From: Thioclava dalianensis | GTDB taxonomy: Bacteria > Pseudomonadota > Alphaproteobacteria > Rhodobacterales > Rhodobacteraceae | Reading direction: 5' to 3' | DNA length: 64,000 nt | Assembly: GCF_000715505.1 (NCBI RefSeq) | Contig: NZ_JHEH01000014.1 | Coordinates: forward strand, 1 to 64,000 | Part shown: positions 18,361 through 27,044 of the stretch, piece by piece | How the letters are laid out: the number at the start of each line of letters is the position of its first letter | How positions within the stretch are numbered: position 1 is the first letter of the stretch | Position numbers and translations under genes: made by a program | The notes under the pieces: generated by a model | Database searches by the model: none | The model's input: the letters and a program-made list of their open reading frames with translations, nothing else | Told to the model about the DNA's origin: nothing

Positions 18361-20328
18361 TTAGAGCGAAATACGGTAGCGCGCAAAGCCGCCCTCGCCG
18401 CCTGTGACCGGCTCAATATCGAGCCCGCGCGACTTCACGTCTTCGAGATAGGTCTGCGCCTTGGGCCCGGTCTCGAACAAGACCGTCGTGCCCTTCGCGG
18501 GCGCAAAGCTCCAATTCGCATCGGCCTGCGGGCTGACCGTGCCTTTGTCGTGGATGTAGCGCACGATCACGTCGCGGTTGGTGTCGGGGGCGCGGTAGAG
18601 CACAGTCGATCCATCGGCACCGGGGAAATTCCCGCCGCCCCCTGCGCGGTAATTGTTCGTAGCAATCACGAACTCGGCCTTGGGGTCGATCGGCTTGCCC
18701 TCGAATTGCAGATCGACAATCCGGTTCGTCTCGGGGTTCACAACGGCCCCGTCCTTGTCGAATTTCGCAGGCTGCGTGATGTCGATCTTATAGGTCACCC
18801 CGTCGATCACATCGAAATTGTAGCTCGGGAAATCCGGATTGAGCAGGAGCGCATCGCTTGATCCGGCAGGAACATGGTTGAACATGCCCGCCGAACGCTC
18901 CAACCAGTCTTTGACCTGCGCGCCCGTCACCTTCACCGCCTGAAGCGTGTTGGGATAAAGGTAGAGATCGGCCACGTTCTTGATCGCCAAAGGCCCTTTG
19001 GGCACATCGGTATAGTAATCCGGGCCGCCGCGCCCGCCCGCCTTGAACGGCGCCGCCGCCGACAGAAGCGGCAGCTTGCCCTCGGGCGTATCCTCAAGCA
19101 GCTTCTTCACATACCAAAGCTGCGCATTCGACACGATCTGCACGGACGGGTCATCAGCCACCAGCGCGAAATAGGAATACAGCGGGGCGGAGGTCTCACC
19201 GACTTTCGCGCGCACATATTTCAGCGTCGCCTCATGGACCTGATCGCTCGAATGCAGGACCGGTGCGTAATCGGTGGTCAGCGCGGTGATCGAGCGATCC
19301 TCGCCGCGCTTGAAGATCGGACGAATCTCGGAGCTGTGGGTCGCGATTTTCCAGGCGTTGCCGTCATGCTCGAGCATCAGGTCGATCAGGCCCATATGGT
19401 TGCCCCAGAACCCGGCCTGCACGGCGGGCTTGCCCATCAAAGTGCCCTTGTCATTGTCGATGCCGGGGCCTTCGAAATCCTTGCCGGGGAAGTTCAGGTG
19501 CTGGTGGCCGGTGATCACGACATCGATCCCCTCCACGCCCGCAAGATAGAGGGCTGCATTCTCCATGCCCTCGCTTTGGCCGCCCGCGTCGATCCCGGTA
19601 TGGGCGAGCGCCACGACGATATCGGCCCCCTCTTCGCGCATCTGCGGCACCCAAGCCGCGCCGGCCTGCACGATATCACGGGTGTTGTACTTGCCCTCCA
19701 GATGACCTCGGTCCCATTCCATGATCTGCGGCGGCACAAAGCCGATCACGCCGACCTTGATGGGCAGCTTGTTGCCCGCGCCATCGGTCAACTCGCGGTC
19801 GAGAATGATATAAGGGTCGAGATAGAGATCATCCTCGCGCGGGCTGGCGCCCAGCTTATGGGCGAAGTTGGCGCAAACCAGCGGGTAGCCCGCCTTCGCA
19901 TTGACCAGCCCGAGGAAATCCATGCCGTAGTTAAACTCGTGGTTGCCCAGCGTCCCGCAATCATAGCCCAGCACGTTCATCGCCGCGATCACCGGATGGG
20001 TATCGCCCTCTTTCATCCCCTTGGAATAGGCGATGTAATCGGCCATCGGATTGCCCTGCATGTAATCGCCATTGTCGAATGTCATGGTGTTCGTGGCCTC
20101 GGCCCGCACCCCCTCGATCAAATTGGCGGTGCGCGAGAGACCCACCGTGTCGACGGGCTTGTCGGCATAGTAGTCATAGGGCCGGATATGGCAGTGAAGA
20201 TCGGTCGTGCACAGCAGACGCAAATGCGCCTGACCAGCGGCTGCGCTGGCGGAAAACGGATGAACCATCACCAGCCCACTTGCGGCGGTGCTGGTCAGTA
20301 GAAACTGACGACGGGACAAAATCGACAT
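18361..20328 (-). CDS. cpdB: Periplasmic 2',3'-cyclic-nucleotide 2'-phosphodiesterase / 3'-nucleotidase
   Basis: A 655-residue 5'-nucleotidase-family enzyme that hydrolyses cyclic and 3'-nucleotides so that phosphate and nucleosides can be taken up. The N terminus SRRQFLLTS with an Ala-rich h-region looks like a twin-arginine signal, cleaved near residue 31. Metallophosphoesterase motifs: TTDLHCH (about 41), DNGDYMQG (about 86), GNHEFNYG (about 130), ALAHTG (about 215) and GHQHL (about 250). The C-terminal nucleotide-binding domain includes NNYRAGGGGNFPG. GGAGG precedes ATG 20328. It is monocistronic, with a terminator downstream and a possible Pho box upstream. Confidence 0.92.
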   Translation of the reverse strand: MSILSRRQFLLTSTAASGLVMVHPFSASAAAGQAHLRLLCTTDLHCHIRPYDYYADKPVDTVGLSRTANLIEGVRAEATNTMTFDNGDYMQGNPMADYIAYSKGMKEGDTHPVIAAMNVLGYDCGTLGNHEFNYGMDFLGLVNAKAGYPLVCANFAHKLGASPREDDLYLDPYIILDRELTDGAGNKLPIKVGVIGFVPPQIMEWDRGHLEGKYNTRDIVQAGAAWVPQMREEGADIVVALAHTGIDAGGQSEGMENAALYLAGVEGIDVVITGHQHLNFPGKDFEGPGIDNDKGTLMGKPAVQAGFWGNHMGLIDLMLEHDGNAWKIATHSSEIRPIFKRGEDRSITALTTDYAPVLHSSDQVHEATLKYVRAKVGETSAPLYSYFALVADDPSVQIVSNAQLWYVKKLLEDTPEGKLPLLSAAAPFKAGGRGGPDYYTDVPKGPLAIKNVADLYLYPNTLQAVKVTGAQVKDWLERSAGMFNHVPAGSSDALLLNPDFPSYNFDVIDGVTYKIDITQPAKFDKDGAVVNPETNRIVDLQFEGKPIDPKAEFVIATNNYRAGGGGNFPGADGSTVLYRAPDTNRDVIVRYIHDKGTVSPQADANWSFAPAKGTTVLFETGPKAQTYLEDVKSRGLDIEPVTGGEGGFARYRISL

Positions 20329-20380
20329 GGGAAAACCTCCGAGAGACTGGCGCCTTGCTCAGGCGCTCTATCGGAGGAAC

Positions 20381-20398
20381 GTAACAGCGTTTTGACTC
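20381..20398 (-). promoter_or_regulatory. Possible Pho box upstream of cpdB-like gene
   Basis: Read on the minus strand the site is GAGTCAA-AACG-CTGTTAC, two 7-mers spaced by 4 bases as in PhoB boxes (CTGTCAT-N4-CTGTCAT type). The second half is close to consensus and the first shares only GTCA. It lies about 55-70 bases before the start of a phosphate-scavenging gene, which is the expected context. Confidence 0.35.
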
Positions 20399-20475
20399 TT
20401 TGGACAAACCACGTCTGAGCCAGATGCGCACATCCGCGTGAGCGGGCGATGTGGCCACCGCCCGCGCCGCAATTT

Positions 20476-21492
20476 TCAGCTTTCCGCCAGCACCGCTTGC
20501 AGCTCTGGCGCGGGTCCGGGATGGTGGCAGAACACGGCGCGCCCCTCGACCTGCTCGGTGGGCGGCGTGCTGGCACATAGCTCGGTCGCACGCGGGCAAC
20601 GGTTGCGCAGCGGGCAACCCGATGGCGGGTTGAGTGGGCTGGGCAGATCGCCCTCAAGCGCGATGAGCTTCTTGCGCCGCTCGACTTCCGGATCGGGGAT
20701 CGGGACCGCCGACAGCAGGGCCTGCGTATAGGGATGCTGGGGCGCTGCAAACAGCTTCTCAGTCGGGCCCGCCTCCATCATCCGGCCAAGATACAGCACC
20801 ATCACCTCGTCGCAGACATGGCGCACGACGCTGAGATCGTGGGCGATGAAGATGATCGTCAGACCCAGATCGCGGCGCAGATCTTCCAGCAGGGCAATCA
20901 CCTGAGCCTGAATCGACACATCGAGCGCCGAGACCGGCTCGTCGCAGATCAGAAGCTTCGGCTCGACAACCAGCGCGCGGGCAATGCCGATGCGCTGACA
21001 TTGGCCCCCCGAGAACTCATGCGGGTAGCGATTGATCTGGTTGGGCAGCAAGCCCACCTTCTGCATCACCTCGCGCACTTTCTCCTTGCGCTCGCGCCCG
21101 CCCATTTTCGGGCGATGCGTGCGCAAGGGCTCGGCGATGATCTCGCCGACCGTCATGCGCGGATCGAGCGAGGCCAGCGGATCTTGGAAGATCATCTGAA
21201 TATCCGAGCGGTATTTCAGCATCTGGCGCGGGTTGAGCGGCAAGAGATCGGTCTGCCCCTGCCAGATCACCTCGCCCTCGGCGGGCAGCATCCGGATCAG
21301 CGCGCGCGCCAGTGTGGACTTCCCGCACCCGGATTCGCCCACGATCCCCAGCGTCTTGCCCTGCTCCAGCGCGAAACTCACACCATTGACCGCGCGCAGC
21401 TTCGGCGGCTCCTGCCATGGCAGATCCGAGCCGCGGCGGATTTCGAAAGTCACCCGCAGGTCGCGGGCTTCGATCAGAGCGGTGCCCATCAT
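20476..21492 (-). CDS. oppF: Oligopeptide ABC transporter ATP-binding protein (OppF)
   Basis: A 338-residue ATPase. Walker A GESGCGKSTL lies near residue 51, the signature FSGGQCQRIGIARAL near 165 and Walker B LLICDEP near 188. The C-terminal oligopeptide-transporter extension contains cysteines in GCPLRNRCPRATELC, as in DppD/OppD-type subunits. It is the last gene of the oppABCDF operon; its start overlaps the oppD stop within the ATGATG at 21487-21492. A GC-rich stretch without a clear terminator follows. Confidence 0.92.
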   Translation of the reverse strand: MMGTALIEARDLRVTFEIRRGSDLPWQEPPKLRAVNGVSFALEQGKTLGIVGESGCGKSTLARALIRMLPAEGEVIWQGQTDLLPLNPRQMLKYRSDIQMIFQDPLASLDPRMTVGEIIAEPLRTHRPKMGGRERKEKVREVMQKVGLLPNQINRYPHEFSGGQCQRIGIARALVVEPKLLICDEPVSALDVSIQAQVIALLEDLRRDLGLTIIFIAHDLSVVRHVCDEVMVLYLGRMMEAGPTEKLFAAPQHPYTQALLSAVPIPDPEVERRKKLIALEGDLPSPLNPPSGCPLRNRCPRATELCASTPPTEQVEGRAVFCHHPGPAPELQAVLAES

Positions 21493-22463
21493 GCAGCCTC
21501 CTCGATGAAATCGACCGAACGGTGACAGGCCCGCAGCCGGCCATCGGCAAACCCTTCGAGCGGCGGCATCGTCCTGTGGCAGATATCCTCGACGAAATCG
21601 CAGCGCGGGCAGAACGGGCAGCCCGTGGGCGCGCCGGTCATGTTGGGCGGATTGCCCCGGATCGGGGTCATCTTGCTGTCGTGGTCAAGCCGCGGCAGCG
21701 CGGCCAGAAGTCCGCGCGTATAGGGATGGGTGGGCTGCGCAAAAAGCGGATCGATGGGCGATTGCTCCATCACCTGCCCGCCATACATGACGATTGCGCG
21801 CTCGCAAAAGCCCGCCACAACACCCAGATCATGGGTGATCAGCACCGTGGCCATGCCCAGTTCGCGGCGCAGATCGCCCAGCAGATCCATGATCTGCGCC
21901 TGCACCGTCACATCGAGCGCGGTGGTGGGCTCATCCGCGATCAGCACATCGGGTTTGCACAACAGCGCCATCGCGATCATCACGCGCTGGCGCATCCCGC
22001 CCGAAAACTCATGCGGGAAAAGCCGCACCCGGTTTTTCGCGTCGGGGATCTTCACCGCATCCAGCATGCTCACCGCTTGCGCAATCGCGTCACGCTTGGA
22101 GAGCCCCTTATGCAGCATCAGCGTCTCGGCCATCTGATCCGAGATCCGCATATAGGGATTGAGCGCAGTCATCGGATCTTGAAACACCATCGCGATCCGG
22201 TCGGCGCGGATCTTGTTGAGCGCGCTCTCGGGCAGGTTGAGGATCTCGCGCCCATCAAAGCGGACCGATCCCGACGCCTTGCCGTTCGGCGCCAGCAGGC
22301 CGAGGATCGAGAAGCTGAGCTGGGATTTGCCCGAGCCAGACTCCCCCACGATGCCCAGTGCCTCGCCCTTTTCCAGCGCGAAGCTCACCCCGTTGACGGC
22401 ATGCACCTCGCCCTCTTGCGTGTCAAAGCGCACATTCAGGTCTGTTACGTCCAGCAATGCCAT
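21489..22463 (-). CDS. oppD: Oligopeptide ABC transporter ATP-binding protein (OppD)
   Basis: A 324-residue ATPase. Walker A is GESGSGKSQLSF near residue 38, the signature is FSGGMRQRVMIAMAL near 155 and Walker B is VLIADEP near 175. The C terminus has the OppD-type cysteine motif GCPFCPRCDF. The start at ATG 22463 (MALLDVTDL) leaves one base after the oppC stop; an upstream in-frame ATG at 22490 would add a basic leader inside oppC. It pairs with OppF as the heterodimeric ATPase. Confidence 0.92.
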   Translation of the reverse strand: MALLDVTDLNVRFDTQEGEVHAVNGVSFALEKGEALGIVGESGSGKSQLSFSILGLLAPNGKASGSVRFDGREILNLPESALNKIRADRIAMVFQDPMTALNPYMRISDQMAETLMLHKGLSKRDAIAQAVSMLDAVKIPDAKNRVRLFPHEFSGGMRQRVMIAMALLCKPDVLIADEPTTALDVTVQAQIMDLLGDLRRELGMATVLITHDLGVVAGFCERAIVMYGGQVMEQSPIDPLFAQPTHPYTRGLLAALPRLDHDSKMTPIRGNPPNMTGAPTGCPFCPRCDFVEDICHRTMPPLEGFADGRLRACHRSVDFIEEAA

Positions 22464-22464
22464 A

Positions 22465-23388
22465 TCAGCGCTCCTTCGGGTCGAGCGCATCGCGCAGCCC
22501 GTCCCCTACGAAATAGAAACCAAACAAGGTGATGATGAAGAAGAAGAGCGGAAACGCCAATTGCCAAAGCGTGCCGTAATTCATCGTCCCCGCCCCTTCC
22601 GAGATCAGCGCGCCAAGCGACGTCATGGGTTCTTGCACGCCCAGCCCGAGGAAAGAGATGAAGCTCTCGGTCAGGATCATCAGCGGCACCAGCAGCGTCG
22701 CAAAGACGACCACGACTCCCACGAGGTTGGGCAGGATATGGCGGCGGATGATCGTGGCGCTCGGCACCCCGATGGCGCGTGCGGCCTCGACATATTCGCG
22801 GTTCTTCAGCGTGAGCGTCTGGCCCCGCACGATCCGCGCCATCTCAAGCCACGAGATCAGCCCGACCCCTACGAACAGCATCCCGATCGAGCGCCCGTAG
22901 ATCACCAGCAGCAAGATCAGAACGAACATGTAGGGGATCGCCAGAAGGATATCGACCAGTCGCATCATGAAGCCGTCGATCCGGCCGCCGAAATAGCCCG
23001 CAATCGCGCCGTAAAGCGTGCCCACGGTGACGGCGATCATCGTCCCGATCACCCCGACCAGCAGCGAGATCTGCGTGCCCTGCACCGTGCGCGCGAAGAG
23101 ATCGCGGCCCAGATCGTCAGCGCCGAAATAGTGCCCGTCGGCAAAGGACGGCGCAGAGGCCACCCGGTCGCCCATCACGTTGTAATCGATGTCGGAATTG
23201 TTCCAAGCCGCCAGCCAGTTGCCAAACAGCGCAAACGCCACGACGAAGATCAACAGGCACAACCCGAAGATCGCCGCCTTGTTCTGGAAGAACCGCCGCC
23301 GCGCATTTGCCCAAAGCGACCGGCCCGCCACGTCTTCGCGCGATGTTGCTTCGGCCAGAGAGGCCATCTTGCGTTCATCTATGACCAT
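22465..23388 (-). CDS. oppC: Oligopeptide ABC transporter permease (OppC)
   Basis: A 307-residue permease. After a cytoplasmic N-terminal segment (to about residue 30) comes the first membrane helix, followed by a periplasmic insert and five further helices. The coupling EAA-type loop is visible as EYVEAARAIGVPSATIIRRH (about residues 200-220). ATG 23388 lies 2 bases after the oppB stop; an in-frame ATG at 23418 would overlap oppB. With OppB it forms the transmembrane channel. Confidence 0.9.
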   Translation of the reverse strand: MVIDERKMASLAEATSREDVAGRSLWANARRRFFQNKAAIFGLCLLIFVVAFALFGNWLAAWNNSDIDYNVMGDRVASAPSFADGHYFGADDLGRDLFARTVQGTQISLLVGVIGTMIAVTVGTLYGAIAGYFGGRIDGFMMRLVDILLAIPYMFVLILLLVIYGRSIGMLFVGVGLISWLEMARIVRGQTLTLKNREYVEAARAIGVPSATIIRRHILPNLVGVVVVFATLLVPLMILTESFISFLGLGVQEPMTSLGALISEGAGTMNYGTLWQLAFPLFFFIITLFGFYFVGDGLRDALDPKER

Positions 23389-23390
23389 GA

Positions 23391-24314
23391 TCAGTACCGG
23401 ATTTTTGGGTCGATCCATCCGTAGATGATATCGACGACAAGGTTGAAGAAGATGGTCAGCGTGCCCAGCAGGATCGTGATCCCCATCATCACCGCGTAGT
23501 CGCGATTGAGCGCGCTATCGACAAAGCTTTTGCCGATGCCGCCGGTGGTGAAATAGACATCCACGATCACCGAGCCGGTGATCATCGAGACAAAGGCCGG
23601 TCCAAGATAGGAGATCACCGGCAACAGCGCAGGCTTGAGCGCGTGGCGCAGGATGATCTTGCGCGACGGCAGCCCCTTGGCGCGTGCGGTGCGGATATGG
23701 TTCGAGCTGAGCACTTCGAGCATCGAGGAGCGCGTGATCCGCGCAATCGACGCCATATACGAGGTCGAGAGAGCCACGACCGGCATGATCCAGAACCGCG
23801 GATCGTCAAAGCTCCAGCCGCCACCGGGCAACCAGTGCAGCGTCAGTGTGAAGATCAACACGAGGATCGGCGCCATCACGAAATTCGGCAGCACCTGCGC
23901 GCCAATCGAGATCCCGACGGCGATATAGTCAAGCAGCGTGTTGCGCTTGATCGCGGCGGTCACGCCCAGCGAAACCCCCACCAGCACTGCGGCGATGAAG
24001 CTGAGAAACCCGTAGGTCAGCGTCACGGGGAAGCCTTGGGCGATGATGTCATTGACCGAGCGGTCCTTATAGGTGAACGACGGCCCGAAATCGAAATGGG
24101 CAATGATGCCCCAGAGATAGGTCACGATCTGGCGCCAGAGCGGCTGATCGAGCCCGTATTTCGCATTAAGATTGGCAAGAACTTCCGGCGGCACCTGGCG
24201 CTCGGATGTGAAAGGGCCACCGGGCGCTGCATGCATAAGCATGAAACTCGCGACGATGAGCACCAGCAGCGTCGGAATGGCAATCGCCAGACGCTTGAGA
24301 ATATAAACGATCAT
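23391..24314 (-). CDS. oppB: Oligopeptide ABC transporter permease (OppB)
   Basis: A 307-residue permease with the typical N terminus MIVYILKRLAIAIPTLLV forming the first helix, a periplasmic loop containing GGPFTSERQVPPEVLANL, and five more helices. The EAA-type loop is HIRTARAKGLPSRKIILRH (about residues 205-225). It begins 64 bases after the oppA stop; a strong hairpin occupies that gap. Confidence 0.92.
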   Translation of the reverse strand: MIVYILKRLAIAIPTLLVLIVASFMLMHAAPGGPFTSERQVPPEVLANLNAKYGLDQPLWRQIVTYLWGIIAHFDFGPSFTYKDRSVNDIIAQGFPVTLTYGFLSFIAAVLVGVSLGVTAAIKRNTLLDYIAVGISIGAQVLPNFVMAPILVLIFTLTLHWLPGGGWSFDDPRFWIMPVVALSTSYMASIARITRSSMLEVLSSNHIRTARAKGLPSRKIILRHALKPALLPVISYLGPAFVSMITGSVIVDVYFTTGGIGKSFVDSALNRDYAVMMGITILLGTLTIFFNLVVDIIYGWIDPKIRY

Positions 24315-24336
24315 GCGGATATCCCGAAATGGCTTA

Positions 24337-24361
24337 GGCGGGCCACCAAAGGTGACCCGCC
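24337..24361 (-). other. Intercistronic hairpin between oppA and oppB
   Basis: An 11-bp stem with one mismatch (GGCGGGCCACC / GGTGACCCGCC) and an AAA loop. On the minus strand no U-run follows, so it is more likely an mRNA-stabilising or partial-termination element. Such hairpins commonly raise binding-protein levels over those of the membrane subunits. Confidence 0.7.
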
Positions 24362-24378
24362 CGGGCTGTCAGCGCAGC

Positions 24379-25998
24379 TTATTGCGCCGTGCGGTACATG
24401 TTCTTCGCGTACCAATTGAGCTGAACGTTATCGAAGGGATAGCCCTTGATATGCGCGTTCAGAAGCATCGGCAGCGAATAGGCATAGATCGGCGCGAGCG
24501 GCATGTCCTGTGCGAGGATCTGCTCGGCCTTGGTGTAATCCGCTTCCGGATCTGCCGCCGTTTTGGAGTCTTTCATCAGCTTGTCATACTCGGCGTTCTT
24601 CCACTGACCCGAGTTCTGATCGGACCACGAGGTGTTCACGTCGAGATAGGTCGAGGCCTCGTTATAGTCGGCACACCAAGCGGTACGGGCCACGTCGAAG
24701 TCATGCTGCGTGTTGAGCTTGTCGAGATAGACCTTCCACTCGAAATTCTCGAGCGTCGCATCCACACCGATCTGTTTCCAGAACTGCTGCACCGCAATCG
24801 CGATCTTCTTGTGATCGGAAGAGGTGTTGTACATGATCCGCAGCTTGAGCGGGTGATCGGGGCCGTAGCCTGCCTCTTTGAGAAGCTCCTTGGCCTTGTC
24901 GGTCCGCTCTTTGTCGGTCCAATCCGCATAGGCGATATTGGGGGCTTTGAAGCCAGCGGTCGCCCAATGGGTCCAGCTATAGGCCGGTTTCTGACCGCCC
25001 TTGAGGATCTTGTCGATGATCACGTTGCGATTGATCGCATAGGACAGCGCCTGTCGCACTTTCACGTCCTTGAGCGCTTCGGGGCCGTTCGGCCCGACAT
25101 TGAAGCGATAGGCGTAAACGCAGGAGCGCGGCGGAGCATGCGCCTGATCAGGATACTCTTTCTTGAGGCGCGGATACTGCCCGGCCGGGGTCTGAACGAA
25201 GTCCAGCTCGCCCGCCTGATAGCGCGTCAGAGCTTGGTTGAGATCCTGAATCGGGATGAACTTCAGATCGGTCAGCGTCGTGTTCGCCGCATCCCAATAC
25301 TTGTCGTTCTTAGTCATCTCGATGCTTTCACCGATCTTCCAGCTTTTCAGCGTGTAAGCCCCGTTCGACACCATGTTTTCCGGCTTGGTCCAGTCGGAAC
25401 CGTATTTCTCCACCACCTTCTCGGGCACCGGGAAGGTCGAGGACAGCACCAGCATCTGGCGGAAGTACGGGATCGGCGTTTCCAGCGTGACCTGCAAGGT
25501 GTGGTCATCCAGCGCCTTCACACCCAGATCGGTGACCGGCTTGTCGCCTTGGATCACGTCATGGGCGTTCTTGACCTGCATCAGCTCGATATACCAAGCG
25601 TATTCCGAGGCGGTCTTGGGATCGGCTAGGCGACGCCACGCATAGACGAAGTCCTGCGCCGTGACCGGATCGCCGTTCGACCAGTTCTCGTCGCGCAGAT
25701 GGAACGTATAGGTCAGCTTGTCGTCGGAGACCTCAAAGCTCTTGGCCATCGCGGGCACGAGATTGCCGTGATCGTCTTGCTGATAAAGCCCGTCGAACAT
25801 CTGCTGGAGGACGTCATTGCCGTCCTTGGACGTGCTCAGATCGGGATCGAGCGTTTTGAGGTCGTCCTGCAACCAGTAGGTGAATGTCTGGTTGGCGGCC
25901 AGTTTCGTACCGGGCGGCACATGGTCGGATTGAGCGAGCGCGGGCGCTGCACTGCTCAGGCAAAGCGCCAAGGCAGAAATGGTGGCAAAATACTTCAA
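24379..25998 (-). CDS. oppA: Periplasmic oligopeptide-binding protein (OppA)
   Basis: A 539-residue SBP family 5 receptor. The signal peptide spans residues 1-22 (ALCLSSAAPALA, cleavage before QSD). The family pattern is visible in the first third: a LDPDLSTSKDG region, MFDGLYQQD and YTFHLRDENWSNGDPVTAQD. The start codon is TTG, at 25996-25998 on the minus strand: the frame begins TTG AAG TAT TTT and has a GGAGG Shine-Dalgarno 7 bases upstream, while the first internal ATG would remove the signal peptide. It is the first gene of oppABCDF and captures peptides for import. Confidence 0.93.
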   Translation of the reverse strand: MKYFATISALALCLSSAAPALAQSDHVPPGTKLAANQTFTYWLQDDLKTLDPDLSTSKDGNDVLQQMFDGLYQQDDHGNLVPAMAKSFEVSDDKLTYTFHLRDENWSNGDPVTAQDFVYAWRRLADPKTASEYAWYIELMQVKNAHDVIQGDKPVTDLGVKALDDHTLQVTLETPIPYFRQMLVLSSTFPVPEKVVEKYGSDWTKPENMVSNGAYTLKSWKIGESIEMTKNDKYWDAANTTLTDLKFIPIQDLNQALTRYQAGELDFVQTPAGQYPRLKKEYPDQAHAPPRSCVYAYRFNVGPNGPEALKDVKVRQALSYAINRNVIIDKILKGGQKPAYSWTHWATAGFKAPNIAYADWTDKERTDKAKELLKEAGYGPDHPLKLRIMYNTSSDHKKIAIAVQQFWKQIGVDATLENFEWKVYLDKLNTQHDFDVARTAWCADYNEASTYLDVNTSWSDQNSGQWKNAEYDKLMKDSKTAADPEADYTKAEQILAQDMPLAPIYAYSLPMLLNAHIKGYPFDNVQLNWYAKNMYRTAQ

Positions 25999-26566
25999 GG
26001 ATAGACCTCCGTGTTTCCGGGTTCACATCCGCATCTTTTTCGGCAGTTTCGCACGGCGCGGATGGCCCTGTTTCTTGTTTGAAGCCGCAATCAAAGGCAA
26101 CGCGGCACGCGAGCGCAAGAATGACGCAGCGGTGGTCACGACGATGTGAGAGGCGATTGCCAAAACGCCATGGACTTTTCGCGAAACTTGCGCAAAAGCC
26201 GCGCCCACCGCAACGAACGAACGCAGGGAACATCCGCAGCCCATCTCGCCTCTCCGGCACGCCGCAAGAGAGCCCCCAAGATTCGACGAATGCCCCGCAA
26301 TCCTGCCCTCGACGTCAAGCAGGCTGCCCCGGACCGCCCGGTCTCCTTAAAGTAGATCGAGGGCCACCGAGCGGACGCGTCAGGCGATCCTCCGACTTGC
26401 CACAGCGGATCGCCGAGAGTCTCTCTCCCTACGTTGAACACGGCAAAGACCAGATGAAATCTGCAGACCGAACTCTCTGAATACAGCCCCGCGCCAAAGC
26501 TCGGGGCATCCGCGTGCCGCCCATCTGCGGTCACGCCCAGTTTGTAGATCCGCAGACATCCCGATC
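25999..26566. other. Gene-poor region upstream of oppA
   Basis: About 570 bases without a coding sequence I can support. Short open frames exist on both strands but none has a convincing Shine-Dalgarno site, signal or known motif. The part next to 25998 should contain the oppA promoter; I could not place -35 and -10 boxes with confidence. Base composition is slightly lower in GC than the flanking genes. Confidence 0.5.
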
Positions 26567-26720
26567 ATTCAGAGGTTTCGTCCCGCCGGGGACACGGTCA
26601 TCGGACATGATGTCTGGATTGGGTCGGAAGCCATCATCATGCCGGGCGTGAAAGTCGGGGATGGTGCCATCCTCGGGACGCGCGCCTTGGTGACGCGCGA
26701 TGCCGATATTGACCAGCGGC
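26567..26720 (+). pseudogene. Remnant of CatB-type xenobiotic acetyltransferase (hexapeptide repeat)
   Basis: A frame without a proper start encodes a core fragment that reads [17 protein letters not shown] followed by [20 protein letters not shown]. This is the left-handed beta-helix (hexapeptide) region of the CatB-like chloramphenicol/xenobiotic acetyltransferase family, which normally spans about 210 residues. Only about 48 codons are recognisable. The C-terminal part (normally APYAIVGGNPA) is replaced by unrelated sequence after DADID, and I find no N-terminal half upstream. It is a decayed gene in an otherwise empty kilobase. Confidence 0.72.
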
Positions 26721-27044
26721 GATATCGAAGCGCTACACACGCATTGGCGCACGCAGATCCGCACAGCCTGAACCCAAGCGCTCGCCATCCGGCTTTTGGC
26801 GCCCGCCCAATCAAGGCGGGGTGGGCGCGCGAGGTGCAGGCCGAGGCTGCATGACCCGGACGCCGGATCACAACCGATCCGGCACGCCAAACGCTCCGCG
26901 CCGTGGCGTCACCGCCCGCGCTTTATGGTCGTTTTGAGCGCGGGCGGCCCTATCTGAGAGCGCAGCAGCCATCGGGTCAAAAGTGCGCTCGCACCCGGCC
27001 CCGATGGCAGAGCTTCACAGCGATACCGAGATCAGGAGATCGAC
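26721..27044. other. Non-coding stretch before the MDR oxidoreductase gene
   Basis: About 320 bases with no supported gene. It contains an 11-bp inverted repeat (listed separately) and presumably the promoter of the following gene. Confidence 0.5.
26912..26947. repeat. Perfect 11-bp inverted repeat upstream of MDR oxidoreductase gene
   Basis: CCGCCCGCGCT pairs exactly with AGCGCGGGCGG around a 14-base T-rich loop, about 100 bases before ATG 27045. No U-run follows on either strand. It could be a leader hairpin, a decayed terminator of the lost acetyltransferase gene, or a regulator site. Confidence 0.5.
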
